The translations under genes and the position numbers were made by a program. A stretch of 64,000 nt of DNA from Kiloniella sp. EL199 (GTDB taxonomy: Bacteria > Pseudomonadota > Alphaproteobacteria > Kiloniellales > Kiloniellaceae). This document shows positions 26,269-35,733 of this stretch, piece by piece. How positions within the stretch are numbered: position 1 is the stretch's first letter; the number at the start of each line of letters is the position of its first letter. The notes under the pieces are model-generated. The model worked only from the letters and a program-made list of their open reading frames with translations, was not told the origin of the DNA and did not search any database. The stretch is from the NCBI RefSeq assembly GCF_900313065.1, contig NZ_OMPU01000006.1:344021-408020 (forward strand), written 5' to 3'.

Positions 26269-26647
26269 GAGCAGGTTACCTTACTGAGAAGTAATAATTG
26301 AGATGATTTGTTTATAGCTTTTTCGAAAGCTATTACCTTGTCACGATCTTGTGATATTTGAAATATGTATAAAAATTAGTGAGTTATGGAAGGCGTAAGG
26401 TGAGTTACCTATTCCTTCTATAGATAACATGATTGCCCACTCTTTAAATTCGTTCCTTTTATTTCTATCTAGTCTGTCCTAAGTATTTATAGTCGTTTAG
26501 CTTAAACTCTTTCTGCTCTAGTATCTCGCGGGTTGTTTCATCGTTCATGTAGAGAAATCTACATTTCACTCTTCACGCCTAGAGCAAGAATTATGCTAAA
26601 CAACTATAGTATCAATAATATAGCTTTATCTTTCAGGAGCCTGTTGC
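26269..26647. other. Gene-free region upstream of gor
   Basis: About 380 AT-rich bases between the broken secreted-protein gene and gor, with divergent promoters expected. I see no coding sequence and no striking repeat. Confidence 0.6.
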
Positions 26648-28024
26648 ATGCCGACCTATCACGATGATGATGTTCAATATGATTACGATCTGTTTGTGAT
26701 CGGTGGAGGTTCCGGTGGTGTTCGTGGTGCACGAATGGCCGCAGCCACAGGGGCTAAAGTTGCCTTGGCAGAAGAGTATCGCTATGGCGGAACATGCGTT
26801 ATTCGCGGATGTGTTCCCAAGAAACTCTTTTCCTATGCAAGCCATTTCCATGAAGAATTCGAAGACGCTGCCGGATTTGGCTGGTCCGTTGGTGATAGTT
26901 CTTTTGAGTGGAAAACGTTGATTACCAATAAAGATAAAGAGATTGATCGCCTTGAGGACATTTATAAGAGCATTTTAAAGAATGCAAATGTGACAAGGTA
27001 TGACGGGCGTGCTGTTCTTGACGATCGGCATACGGTGCGTGTTGGCGATCAGACCTTTACTGCGAACAAAATTTTATTGGCGCCTGGTGGGCACGTTGTT
27101 TTCCCGGAAGGAAAAGGCTGGGAACATGCGATCAGCTCTAACGAAGCTTTTCATCTGGATGAGTTGCCCAAGCGGGTGATTGTCTATGGTGGTGGTTATA
27201 TCGCTGTCGAGTTTGCCGGTATTTTCAATGGCCTTGGTTCTGAAGTAACACAAGTTTATCGCGGTGATGCGCTTTTACGTGGGTTTGACCGTGACGTTCG
27301 GGAATTTCTCGGCACCGAGATGACAAAAAAAGGAATTGCGCTAGAACTTAATCTGACGATTGAGAATATAGAAAAAACAGACGGTGGATTGGAAGTTACC
27401 TATTCTGATGGTCGCAAGGTCGAAGTAGATGCTGTTTTTGCGGCGACAGGACGTAAACCTAATGTCGAAGGGCTTGGCCTTGAAAAGGCTGGTGTTGAGC
27501 TAAACAGCAAGGGTGCAATTAGGGTTGATGAGTTTTCCCTGACGACAGCAAAAAATATCTATGCTGTTGGTGATGTAACTGACCGGATCAACCTGACACC
27601 GGTTGCCATTCAAGAAGCAATGGCTTTTGTTGATACAGCCTTCAAGGGCAAGCCACGTGCGATGGATCACCATAATGTTGCAACAGCTGTCTTTAGTCAT
27701 CCTCCGGTTTGTACGGTTGGCCTGAGCGAAGAACAGGCATTGGATCGTTATAGTGATGTTGACGTGTATCAATCTTCTTTCCGCCCCATGAAACACACTC
27801 TATCCGGTCGCGACGAGAGAGCTTTGATGAAGCTGATTGTTGAAAAACATGGCAAGAAGGTTGTTGGGCTTCACATGGTCGGGGCTGATTCACCTGAAAT
27901 AGTTCAGGGCTTTGCAGTTGCTATTAAAGCCGGGGCGACGAAAGATATGTTTGACGCAACGGTGGGAATACATCCAACGGCTGCGGAAGAATTTGTTACC
28001 ATGCGTGAGCCTGTGAAGAAATAA
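26648..28024 (+). CDS. gor: Glutathione-disulfide reductase
   Basis: 458 residues. The FAD-binding VIGGGSGGVRGARMAA lies at about 17-32, the redox-active disulfide is Cys50/Cys55 in GGTCVIRGCVPKK, and the NAD(P) site is VIVYGGGYIAVEFAGIF. The C-terminal catalytic His is in VGIHPTAAEEFVTM. CVIRGCVPKK is the form seen in glutathione reductases rather than lipoamide or mercuric reductases. It reduces GSSG with NADPH in the cytoplasm. AGGAGCC precedes the ATG. It is monocistronic with its own terminator. Confidence 0.95.
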   Translation: MPTYHDDDVQYDYDLFVIGGGSGGVRGARMAAATGAKVALAEEYRYGGTCVIRGCVPKKLFSYASHFHEEFEDAAGFGWSVGDSSFEWKTLITNKDKEIDRLEDIYKSILKNANVTRYDGRAVLDDRHTVRVGDQTFTANKILLAPGGHVVFPEGKGWEHAISSNEAFHLDELPKRVIVYGGGYIAVEFAGIFNGLGSEVTQVYRGDALLRGFDRDVREFLGTEMTKKGIALELNLTIENIEKTDGGLEVTYSDGRKVEVDAVFAATGRKPNVEGLGLEKAGVELNSKGAIRVDEFSLTTAKNIYAVGDVTDRINLTPVAIQEAMAFVDTAFKGKPRAMDHHNVATAVFSHPPVCTVGLSEEQALDRYSDVDVYQSSFRPMKHTLSGRDERALMKLIVEKHGKKVVGLHMVGADSPEIVQGFAVAIKAGATKDMFDATVGIHPTAAEEFVTMREPVKK

Positions 28025-28056
28025 ACTTAAAGTTACGCTGGTAGTGATTGACTTAA

Positions 28057-28100
28057 AAAGGGCTGCGCGAGATTCGTGCAGCCCTTTACGTTTGGTTTTT
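28057..28100 (+). terminator. Probable terminator of gor
   Basis: Perfect 10-bp stem AAAGGGCTGC / GCAGCCCTTT (28057-28066, 28078-28087), with a T-rich tract a few bases further on. Confidence 0.75.
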
Positions 28101-28125
28101 TTTATGAAGTTTTCGGACCTTCTAC

Positions 28126-28920
28126 CTATTTAAGGAAGGTCCAGTTTTTGTAGAAAATGCCATTAAAGTTAATAAAGACTGTCTGCATGATTTGCATAAA
28201 GACGTTTTGAAGCCCTGTGAAGACTGAAGGACGCAGAACGTCAACAAAGACGCAATAGCGTTCGTGATCTTCTTCATTGATGGATTGATGTTGAATTGTG
28301 TCATCAAAAATAAAAAGTGGGTCATCATGCCAGTAGTGTTTTTTGCCATCCACTTCGATATAGATATTATCGCTTTTAATCGGTGTCAGATTGTAAAGAA
28401 CACGTAGTGTCAGGCGTAAGGGGCCGAAATGCAGTGACGTCGATTTCTTTTTATTAAAAACAGACACGCCAATGGTTTTGATATAGGTAAATTCCTTGTT
28501 AAAGGCAGGAACGGCATCATTGGTGTTTTTGCCATACCATTTGTAAAACAGCATGCCACGGCTCTCACCACCTAGCTGTGCCCGAATGTCGTTGATGATT
28601 TCTTCTTTATTATCATCAAATTCTTTCAGGACACTTGCGATTTCGTTGCGGTGTCCTTCGGGAAAATCATCCAGTTTGTATACGTATCTGTTCCGATCAG
28701 AAATGAGATCAAGGAACAGATTGATTGGTGACAAGGCCCAGGTAAGCATGCCATTACCTGTAAAATATTTCTTTGCCAGATCTGCGGTAACCTGATGATG
28801 GCGTCCGACATCCAGAAGCCCCATAATGATAAAGGCTATGGTCAAGAGAGGGATAAAGTAGAGGAGGATCGCCAGCGGAATGATTACCCGTAATAATCTG
28901 CGGATCTGTTTCTCGCTCAT
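28126..28920 (-). CDS. Membrane-anchored aspartyl/asparaginyl beta-hydroxylase-like protein (LpxO-related)
   Basis: 264 residues. One or two hydrophobic helices lie at about 11-36, and a dioxygenase-like domain at about 140-232. Retained family features are FGPLR (165-169), VDGKKHYW, FIFDDTIQHQSIN with the distal iron ligand His211, and ERYCVFVDVLRP containing the 2-oxoglutarate-binding Arg221. The usual first iron ligand, a His in a pattern like LRYHLGL, aligns with Leu175 in LRVLYNL. LpxO enzymes hydroxylate lipid A acyl chains at the inner membrane. If the ligand really is lost this copy may be inactive or use other chemistry. The start has AAGGG upstream. Confidence 0.82.
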   Translation of the reverse strand: MSEKQIRRLLRVIIPLAILLYFIPLLTIAFIIMGLLDVGRHHQVTADLAKKYFTGNGMLTWALSPINLFLDLISDRNRYVYKLDDFPEGHRNEIASVLKEFDDNKEEIINDIRAQLGGESRGMLFYKWYGKNTNDAVPAFNKEFTYIKTIGVSVFNKKKSTSLHFGPLRLTLRVLYNLTPIKSDNIYIEVDGKKHYWHDDPLFIFDDTIQHQSINEEDHERYCVFVDVLRPSVFTGLQNVFMQIMQTVFINFNGIFYKNWTFLK

Positions 28921-29296
28921 TTAATGACCCTTAGCTTCTAACCGCTAACTACTTGAGTAAATGTCTCGTGTAGATTTATTGCGGTGTGATTTTTAAATCT
29001 GGCAAATGTTTGATCCAAGTTTATAGCCCGCCGCCTGAACTGTTTCAAATGACAGTAGCTATAAATGCGAATCGCTATCAATTAACCATCAATAGGCTTT
29101 ATCGCAAATGAAATTCTGGTGAAATTCGAATAATAAATGCCTATATCGAGAGTATCTTCTGTGCTGCGTATATGCCCGAGATATGTATTTTTGATGAATA
29201 TATAAGATAAGTAAGGCTTTGTGCTGGTAAAGGACAGAAAAGACGATTAAAACTGTCAAACGTGAAATTATATTGTGTAATTTAGAGGTATAGTAA
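28921..29296. other. Gene-free divergent region between the LpxO-like gene and DAHP synthase
   Basis: About 375 AT-rich bases. Two promoters are expected. I see no RNA gene or clear repeat; a leftward frame that overlaps the DAHP synthase start looks spurious. Confidence 0.55.
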
Positions 29297-30682
29297 ATGA
29301 GCGCGAAATGGACACCTAATTCCTGGCGCGCCAAGGATATTCGGCAAGTGCCCGAATACCCGGATTCTGCTGTTGTAGATTCCGTGGAGAAAACCTTGGC
29401 GGGCCAACCGCCACTGGTTTTTGCAGGCGAGGCACGCAGACTACGTAAACAACTTGGTGAAGTGGCCGAAGGCCGCGCCTTCCTGCTTCAGGGGGGCGAT
29501 TGTGCAGAGGCATTTGCCGAGTTTCATCCCGATAATATCCGCGATACCTTTAAGGTAATGCTACAGATGGCTGTGGCTTTGACTTTTGGGGCGGCTTGCC
29601 CTGTTGTTAAAGTTGGCCGTATGGCGGGGCAGTTCGCCAAACCGCGTTCAGCCGGGACAGAAACAATCGATGGCATCGAGCTACCAAGCTATCGTGGTGA
29701 TATCATCAATGGTATCGGCTTTACCAAAGAAGAGCGTGTGCCCGATCCAGAGCGCTTGATCAAAGCCTATCATCAGTCTGCTTCGACATTGAACCTGTTA
29801 CGGGCTTTTGCTCAGGGTGGTTTTGCGAACCTTCGCAAGGTTCACGACTGGAACCATGATTTTGTTCGCAACTCTGCACAGTCAGACCGTTACGAAGCCT
29901 TGGCGCAACGTATCGACGAAGCCATCGGCTTTATGGAAGCCTGTGGTTTGACCGAAGACAAGGTACCTCAGCTCAGTGAAACTGATTTCTACACCAGCCA
30001 TGAGGCTCTTCTTCTTAATTACGAAGAATCTCTGACACGTGTCGATAGCTTGACCGGTGATTGGTACGATTGTTCTGCACACATGCTATGGATTGGTGAC
30101 CGTACAAGGCATCTGGATGAAGCGCATGTTGAGTTTATGCGTGGTATTCACAATCCAATCGGTATGAAGTGTGGTCCAACGTCAAACCCTGATGATCTTC
30201 TGAAGCTTATTGATCGTTTGAACCCGAACAATGACGCGGGACGTCTGACCCTGATCGTTCGTATGGGCCATGACAAAGTCGAAGAGCATCTTCCTGCGCT
30301 GATCCGTGCTGTTGAACGTGAAGGCAAAAAAGTGGTGTGGTCATGTGATCCGATGCATGGCAATACCATTAAGTCTTCCAGTGGCTACAAAACACGTCCA
30401 TTTGATCGTGTATTGGCCGAGGTTCGTAATTTCTTTGCCGTTCATAAAGCTGAAGGCACCTATGCTGGTGGCGTTCATTTTGAAATGACTGGTAAGGATG
30501 TGACTGAGTGTATTGGTGGCGCACAGGCGATTAAAGATGAAGATCTTTCTGCACGCTATCACACCTATTGCGATCCACGTTTGAATGCCAGCCAATCTTT
30601 GGAATTGGCCTTCCTGATTGCGGAACAGCTGAAAGAAGAACGTGAAAGCCGTTTATCTTCGCCTGTGGCACAAGCGTCTTAA
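29297..30682 (+). CDS. aroG: 3-deoxy-7-phosphoheptulonate synthase, class II
   Basis: 461 residues, the plant/mycobacterial class II length. Landmarks are [14 protein letters not shown] near the N-terminus, [28 protein letters not shown] with phosphate-binding residues, and [13 protein letters not shown] with metal ligands. The enzyme joins phosphoenolpyruvate and erythrose-4-phosphate, the first step of the shikimate pathway. The start at 29297 has GAGG upstream. The next gene starts 27 bases on, but the products belong to different pathways. The symbol follows the mycobacterial class II enzyme. Confidence 0.95.
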   Translation: MSAKWTPNSWRAKDIRQVPEYPDSAVVDSVEKTLAGQPPLVFAGEARRLRKQLGEVAEGRAFLLQGGDCAEAFAEFHPDNIRDTFKVMLQMAVALTFGAACPVVKVGRMAGQFAKPRSAGTETIDGIELPSYRGDIINGIGFTKEERVPDPERLIKAYHQSASTLNLLRAFAQGGFANLRKVHDWNHDFVRNSAQSDRYEALAQRIDEAIGFMEACGLTEDKVPQLSETDFYTSHEALLLNYEESLTRVDSLTGDWYDCSAHMLWIGDRTRHLDEAHVEFMRGIHNPIGMKCGPTSNPDDLLKLIDRLNPNNDAGRLTLIVRMGHDKVEEHLPALIRAVEREGKKVVWSCDPMHGNTIKSSSGYKTRPFDRVLAEVRNFFAVHKAEGTYAGGVHFEMTGKDVTECIGGAQAIKDEDLSARYHTYCDPRLNASQSLELAFLIAEQLKEERESRLSSPVAQAS

Positions 30683-30709
30683 GGTTCTGATGATTAGCGG
30701 GTAAGCTTA

Positions 30710-31909
30710 ATGCCTGATAGTACGCAAGAGAAACGCGAACATAAAAAACATCAGCAGGACAAGCACCAGAGGGAGGAGCGATCCTCCCTCTGGCCTGTTG
30801 AAGATAAAGACATCACAGCCTGGACAGACCATTATTTCAACCGAAGTAAAAAGGTCGTTGAAAAGTTTGGCGATCAAAAGGTGACCTATGCCATCTTTAT
30901 GCGCCGCCCTGTTGTGTCCGCGCCCGGTCTGGTTATCAAGTGGCTGGAAGAGATGGCGCGCAAGCGTGATTTTGATCTGGAAATAGATCTTCGTTATGCC
31001 GAAGGGCGCTGGGTTGGTGCGGGTGAACCCATTATGTACCTGACCGGATCTCTCAGACATTTGGTTGATCTGGAAACCTTGCTGTTACAGCGACTTGGCC
31101 CTGCCTGTGTTGCTGCCTACAATGCCTTTACAATGTGCTCTGATCTGCATTCTGTTGCCTTTCTGGCAATGGATGCCCGTCATTGTGCCGGAACAGACAT
31201 GGCCGAAATTATGGCCTATGCGGCTTCTGTCGGTGCTGATCGAGCCAAGCGTAAAAACGGGGCGATTGGTTTCATTGGTAATGCGACAGATGCAACCGCG
31301 CACTACTTTGGGCAGGATAGTGGCATGGGAACAATGCCACATGCCTTGATTGGCTATGCGGGTTCTACTTTGAAAGCTGCGGAAATGTTCGATGAGACCT
31401 TTCCGGGTGATCCTATGACTGTTCTTGTGGACTATTTTGCCCGCGAGATTACAGATGCCTTGACGGTTTGCCGTCGCTTTCCGAAGCGTGCTGCCCAAGG
31501 TTTGTTGTCTGTTCGCCTGGATACGGCAGGAAGTCGTTTTGTAGAAACACTCGATCCGCCAAGTTCTTACGCGGTGCTTGAACGCAATGTACCACGGGCA
31601 ATCCGTGGCTATCGAAACGAAGAAGAACTCCGTTATCTGGTGGGGCCGGGCGTGTCAGCTGCGGCAATCTGGACAATGCGTGAAGCATTGGATCAAGAGG
31701 GCTTTACCAAGGTCAAGATTGTTGCCTCGTCTGGCTTTAGTCCGGCCAAATGCCGCTTGATGGCCGAGGCCGAGGCGCCACTTGATGTCGTTGGCACGGG
31801 AAGTTATCTGCCTAATCGTTGGTCTGAAACCTATGCAACGGCTGATATTGTAGAATATGACAACGTCCCCCGTGTGAAGGTTGGACGCGAATTCCTGATT
31901 AGAAAGTAA
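30710..31909 (+). CDS. Nicotinate phosphoribosyltransferase-like protein
   Basis: 399 residues. The core matches the NAPRTase fold: TDHYFNRSKKVV, the substrate-binding GAIGFIGNATDATAHYFG, MPHALIGYAG, ILVDYF-like strand VLVDYFA, and the C-terminal VVGTGSYLPNRW. These enzymes feed nicotinate into NAD, and NAD synthase lies two genes downstream. The first 25 residues are unusual, rich in Lys, His, Gln and Glu, and their codons contain a 12-bp perfect hairpin. No in-frame ATG, GTG or TTG lies between that region and the conserved core, so I kept the ATG at 30710. Its ribosome-binding site is weak. It is divergent from PncB of enteric bacteria, so I give no symbol. Confidence 0.85.
   Translation: MPDSTQEKREHKKHQQDKHQREERSSLWPVEDKDITAWTDHYFNRSKKVVEKFGDQKVTYAIFMRRPVVSAPGLVIKWLEEMARKRDFDLEIDLRYAEGRWVGAGEPIMYLTGSLRHLVDLETLLLQRLGPACVAAYNAFTMCSDLHSVAFLAMDARHCAGTDMAEIMAYAASVGADRAKRKNGAIGFIGNATDATAHYFGQDSGMGTMPHALIGYAGSTLKAAEMFDETFPGDPMTVLVDYFAREITDALTVCRRFPKRAAQGLLSVRLDTAGSRFVETLDPPSSYAVLERNVPRAIRGYRNEEELRYLVGPGVSAAAIWTMREALDQEGFTKVKIVASSGFSPAKCRLMAEAEAPLDVVGTGSYLPNRWSETYATADIVEYDNVPRVKVGREFLIRK
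30766..30793. repeat. Perfect 12-bp hairpin with GCGA loop inside the phosphoribosyltransferase gene
   Basis: CCAGAGGGAGGA (30766-30777) and TCCTCCCTCTGG (30782-30793) flank a GCGA tetraloop, a GNRA type. It begins 56 bases into the coding region. No T-run follows. The stem also masks a GGGAGGAG sequence that resembles a ribosome-binding site. Confidence 0.85.
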
Positions 31910-31919
31910 ATAGGCAATA

Positions 31920-32369
31920 ATGACTGAAATGGTTCAGGATGCATCATCAGACACATCCATCGAAGATCTGATTGACAGCTTTGAATTCCTTGATGATTGG
32001 GAAGAACGATATCGTTATATCATTGAGATGGGGCGAAAGCTTCCCTCAATGGATGATGCTCTCAAGACAGAAGCTTCACGTGTGCAGGGATGTACCAGCC
32101 AAGTGTGGCTTGTTTGTAATGTGGATGAGAACACACCACCGAAGTTGAGCTTTATTGCTGATAGTGATGCCCACATTGTACGAGGGCTTGTTGCTGTTCT
32201 TTTAATGATTTTTTCCAATAAAACGGCTCAGGAAATCAAGTCGATTGATATCGATGATATCCTTGCTCGGCTAGAGTTCTCACAGCATCTTAGCCCAAAT
32301 CGCGCTAATGGTTTGCACGCGATGGTAAAACGCATTCAGGCAACAGCTGAGAGCTATTGTTGCGATTAA
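31920..32369 (+). CDS. sufE: SufE-family cysteine desulfurase sulfur acceptor
   Basis: 149 residues. The active-site cysteine is Cys58 in RVQGCTSQVWLV, the SufE hallmark, preceded by DDWEERYRYIIEMGRKLP. SufE takes sulfur from SufS and passes it to the SufBCD scaffold for Fe-S assembly. It is placed alone here, between two NAD-pathway genes, starting 11 bases after the upstream stop and thus probably in the same transcript. No suf operon is visible. A CsdE-like role in another sulfur relay is an alternative. Confidence 0.9.
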   Translation: MTEMVQDASSDTSIEDLIDSFEFLDDWEERYRYIIEMGRKLPSMDDALKTEASRVQGCTSQVWLVCNVDENTPPKLSFIADSDAHIVRGLVAVLLMIFSNKTAQEIKSIDIDDILARLEFSQHLSPNRANGLHAMVKRIQATAESYCCD

Positions 32370-32420
32370 CAATCTTGTTAGTGAAATATTTGCCTACATC
32401 ATCTTGTAACTTGTTTTTGC

Positions 32421-32471
32421 TCTCAGAGAAGCTATATATACTCATAAAGAGTATATATAGCTTCTCTGAGA
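32421..32471. repeat. Perfect 23-bp inverted repeat upstream of nadE
   Basis: Left arm 32421-32443, loop ATAAA 32444-32448, right arm 32449-32471, with no mismatch. The arms contain GAAGCTATATATAC. It lies between the sufE and nadE genes, 60 bases before nadE. No T-run follows in either direction. It could be a cruciform or regulatory hairpin, an mRNA-stabilising structure or a mobile-repeat remnant. Confidence 0.92.
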
Positions 32472-32530
32472 TAAAGAGGCTGCACGTATCTCTGCTACCA
32501 TACCTGTATATATAGAGGTAATAAGCTGAC

Positions 32531-34246
32531 ATGAGCGAAAAACTGACAATTGCCTTTGCGCAAATGAACCCGACAGTCGGCGATATCCGTGGGAACGCTG
32601 ATCTAATTCGTGCTGCCCGCAAGAAAGCTGCTGATGCCGGGGCAGATTTGCTGGTTACTCCAGAACTCAGCTTGGTGGGGTATCCGCCGGAAGATCTTGT
32701 TCTAAAGCCAGAACTCTTGCTGGAAGCGCAAGCCGAACTACGTAGCCTCATGGCAGATACGGCTGATGGTGGACCGGGAATACTGGTTGGGGCGCCGATG
32801 CCCGATGTAAAGCTACAGGAAAACCCTTTCAAGAAAGCCTTCACGACAACTGGATCAGAAATCTATAACGCCGCTGTTCTTCTGGATGGTGGTAGCCTTG
32901 TCGGATGGAAGGGAAAACATTTTCTCTGTGACTATAGTGTTTTTGATGAAAAGCGTGTTTTCAAACAGGGTGCTTTGACAGGACCGTTTTCATTCCGTGG
33001 TGTCCGTATTGGTGTTTTTATCTGTGAAGATATGTGGGATGCGGATGTTTGCGAAACACTTGCCGAAGCTGGTGCAGAGATGTTGATTGGAATCAATGGA
33101 TCCCAGTTCAACGCAGGAAAAACAGATACGCGCCAGCTTTTAGCCATAGAGCGCATCAAGGAATGTGAGCTGCCGCTGGCCTATTTGAACATGGTTGGGG
33201 GACAAGATGACATTGTGTTTGATGGTGGGTCTTTTGTTCTGAATGCGGATTGTAGCCTCAAGGCACAGGCCCCGATGTTCGATGAGCACTTTATGGTGAC
33301 CGAATGGCTTAAAAATGCTGATGGGGAGTGGGAATGCCAACCGGCACAGACTGTTGCCCCCGAAGAAGAACTTGCCGCTATTTATCGTGCCTTGGTACTG
33401 GGTGTTCGTGATTATATCCGGAAGAATTGTTTCCCCGGTATTGTCATTGGTATGTCTGGGGGGATTGATTCCGCGCTTTCTGCCGCAATCGCAGTAGACG
33501 CGATTGGTCCGGAGCGGGTGCGTTGTATCATGATGCCGTCGCCCTACACATCTCGGGAAAGCTTGGAAGATGCAAAGCTTGCTACTGAACTTCTGGGTGT
33601 GAAGTACGATTCTATTTCCATTGGCCCGGCGATGAAGGCTTTTGACGAAATGCTGGCTCCGGTGATGGCGGGTACCGAGGCGGATACAACAGAAGAGAAT
33701 ATTCAAGCGAGATCACGTGGTCTAACGCTAATGGCGATTTCCAACAAGCTTGGCTTTATGGTGCTTTCCACAGGCAATAAATCAGAAATGTCGGTTGGCT
33801 ATGCAACGCTTTATGGTGATATGTGTGGTGGCTATAACGCCCTGAAAGATGTTTATAAAACCAAGGTTTTTGCCCTTTCACGCTGGCGTAATGAACACAA
33901 GCCGGATGACGTTCTTGGACCCGATGGTGCTGTGATGCCGGACAGGATTATCACCAAGCCGCCTTCTGCAGAGTTAAAACCTGATCAGACAGATCAGGAC
34001 AGTTTGCCAGAATATGATGTGTTGGATGGTATTCTGGAATGCCTCATCGAAGAAGAATTACCCCTTGTAGATATTCTTGCACGGGGATATGACGAGAGCA
34101 CTGTTCGTCGGGTCTGGCGTATGTTAGACCTTGCAGAATATAAACGCCGTCAATCCGCGCCGGGTGTTCGCGTGACAATTCGCGACCTTGCCCGTGATAG
34201 ACGCTATCCGATCACGAATGCATTTCGCGGTCTTACAAACAGATAA
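32531..34246 (+). CDS. nadE: Glutamine-dependent NAD+ synthase
   Basis: 571 residues in two domains. The N-terminal nitrilase-type glutaminase (about 1-270) has the catalytic Glu in TPELSLVGYPPEDL, a Lys in GWKGKHFLCDY and the Cys in GVFICEDMWD. The C-terminal synthase (about 290-571) has the P-loop IGMSGGIDSALSAA and STGNKSEMSVGYATLYGD. It amidates nicotinic acid adenine dinucleotide to NAD+ using glutamine. With the phosphoribosyltransferase and sufE upstream it forms an NAD-related group. GAGGT lies about 11 bases before the ATG. Confidence 0.97.
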   Translation: MSEKLTIAFAQMNPTVGDIRGNADLIRAARKKAADAGADLLVTPELSLVGYPPEDLVLKPELLLEAQAELRSLMADTADGGPGILVGAPMPDVKLQENPFKKAFTTTGSEIYNAAVLLDGGSLVGWKGKHFLCDYSVFDEKRVFKQGALTGPFSFRGVRIGVFICEDMWDADVCETLAEAGAEMLIGINGSQFNAGKTDTRQLLAIERIKECELPLAYLNMVGGQDDIVFDGGSFVLNADCSLKAQAPMFDEHFMVTEWLKNADGEWECQPAQTVAPEEELAAIYRALVLGVRDYIRKNCFPGIVIGMSGGIDSALSAAIAVDAIGPERVRCIMMPSPYTSRESLEDAKLATELLGVKYDSISIGPAMKAFDEMLAPVMAGTEADTTEENIQARSRGLTLMAISNKLGFMVLSTGNKSEMSVGYATLYGDMCGGYNALKDVYKTKVFALSRWRNEHKPDDVLGPDGAVMPDRIITKPPSAELKPDQTDQDSLPEYDVLDGILECLIEEELPLVDILARGYDESTVRRVWRMLDLAEYKRRQSAPGVRVTIRDLARDRRYPITNAFRGLTNR

Positions 34247-34267
34247 ATTAGAGATAAAGACGAATTC

Positions 34268-35599
34268 ATGAAAGTACGCTTTGCTCCTAGCCCAACGGGT
34301 CGCCTACATGCTGGAAACGCCCGTATTGCGGTATTGAACTGGCTTATGGCCAAAAAAGCAGGTGGAAGCTTTTTGCTTCGTCTGGATGATACGGATACTG
34401 AACGTTCAACAGAAGAATATGCACAGTCCATTCAAACTGACCTAAAGTGGTTGGGTCTTGAGTGGGATGAGTTTGCTGTTCAGTCTCATCGTATGGATCG
34501 TTATGAGCTTGCAGCGGAAAAACTGAAAGCAGATGGTCGTCTTTATCCTTGCTATGAAACATCAGATGAGCTTGGTCTAAAGCGAAAGATCGCGTTACAG
34601 GCTGGTCGTCCACCGATCTATGATCGCGAAGCTCTGAAGTTAACACCCGAAGATATTGCCAAATACGAAGCTGAAGGACGTCAGGCTCACTGGCGTTTCA
34701 AGCTGGAGCACAAGGATATCGATTGGACAGATCTTGTGCGCGGCGACGTTCATTTTGAAGGGCAACATCTGACTGATCCCGTACTTATCAGAGAAGATGG
34801 CCGGCCTTTGTATACGCTGACATCCTGTGTTGATGATATTGAACTTGAGGTAACGCATGTGTTGCGTGGTGAAGACCATGTGTCCAACACTGCAGTACAA
34901 GTTCAGCTATTCGAAGCACTTGGTGGCAAGGTCCCAGAATTTGCACATATTTCGCTGATGGTTGGTGCTGACGGTTCTGGCCTGTCAAAACGCCTTGGTA
35001 GTTTGAGTCTTGGGTCTCTTCGTGAAGAAGAAGGGCTGGAGCCAATGGCTTTGAATAGCTATTTGGCACGTCTTGGCACGCCTGATCCGATCGAAGTTCG
35101 TCAGACGCCTGCGGCGTTGACCGAACTGTTTGATATCGCACGTTTTGGTCGTGCGACACCGCGCTTTGATCCTGTTGAACTGGGACATTTGAACGCCAAG
35201 GTTCTGCATGATGCAGACTTTGCATCTATCAAATCCCGTTTGCAGGATGGTTTTGATGAAGAGCTTTGGGAAGTTGTGCGCCCAAATCTCGAAAAATTGT
35301 CTGATACACAATCCTGGTTTGATATCTGTCGAGGTGCTGTGACACCTGATATTGCTGACGAAGATGCTGAATTTCTGACACTGGCGGCTAAAAAATTACC
35401 TGCAGGAGATTGGGATCAGGGCACATGGAAAGCTTTGACCACCCTTCTCAAAAATGAAACTGGCCGTAAGGGTAAGCAGCTATTTATGCCGCTTCGTAAA
35501 GCCTTGACTGGTCAGCAACATGGCCCAGAGTTGGCACAGCTACTGCCTGTTATCGGACGGGAACGTGCTGAAGCACGCTTGAATGGGCAAACAGCCTGA
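34268..35599 (+). CDS. gltX: Glutamyl-tRNA synthetase
   Basis: 443 residues, at the short end of the family. The class I HIGH signature is in [20 protein letters not shown], and the KMSKS equivalent is [10 protein letters not shown]. The LSKRLGSLS form and short C-terminus resemble the GltX2 type found alongside a second enzyme in some proteobacteria, so a second gltX may exist elsewhere. It charges tRNA-Glu, possibly also misacylating tRNA-Gln. It lies 21 bases after nadE and ends at a terminator. Confidence 0.94.
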   Translation: MKVRFAPSPTGRLHAGNARIAVLNWLMAKKAGGSFLLRLDDTDTERSTEEYAQSIQTDLKWLGLEWDEFAVQSHRMDRYELAAEKLKADGRLYPCYETSDELGLKRKIALQAGRPPIYDREALKLTPEDIAKYEAEGRQAHWRFKLEHKDIDWTDLVRGDVHFEGQHLTDPVLIREDGRPLYTLTSCVDDIELEVTHVLRGEDHVSNTAVQVQLFEALGGKVPEFAHISLMVGADGSGLSKRLGSLSLGSLREEEGLEPMALNSYLARLGTPDPIEVRQTPAALTELFDIARFGRATPRFDPVELGHLNAKVLHDADFASIKSRLQDGFDEELWEVVRPNLEKLSDTQSWFDICRGAVTPDIADEDAEFLTLAAKKLPAGDWDQGTWKALTTLLKNETGRKGKQLFMPLRKALTGQQHGPELAQLLPVIGRERAEARLNGQTA

Positions 35600-35658
35600 T
35601 AACGGCTGTGATGATAGTCGTCGCTATAGCGATTGCTTAAAATTATTGGTGTATATCC

Positions 35659-35692
35659 AAGAAAGAGGTTTAATATAAATCTCTTTCTTTTA
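35659..35692 (+). terminator. Terminator after gltX
   Basis: 9-bp stem AAGAAAGAG / CTCTTTCTT with a 13-nt AT-rich loop, followed by TTT. It lies about 60 bases past gltX. Confidence 0.75.
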
Positions 35693-35733
35693 TACAATCA
35701 CTATATTCAACCCCTAGATTTCGGGAAAAGACG

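Noticed and set aside
29089-29334. An 81-codon leftward frame upstream of DAHP synthase
   Set aside because: Starts inside the DAHP synthase gene on the opposite strand; AT-rich and without a domain.
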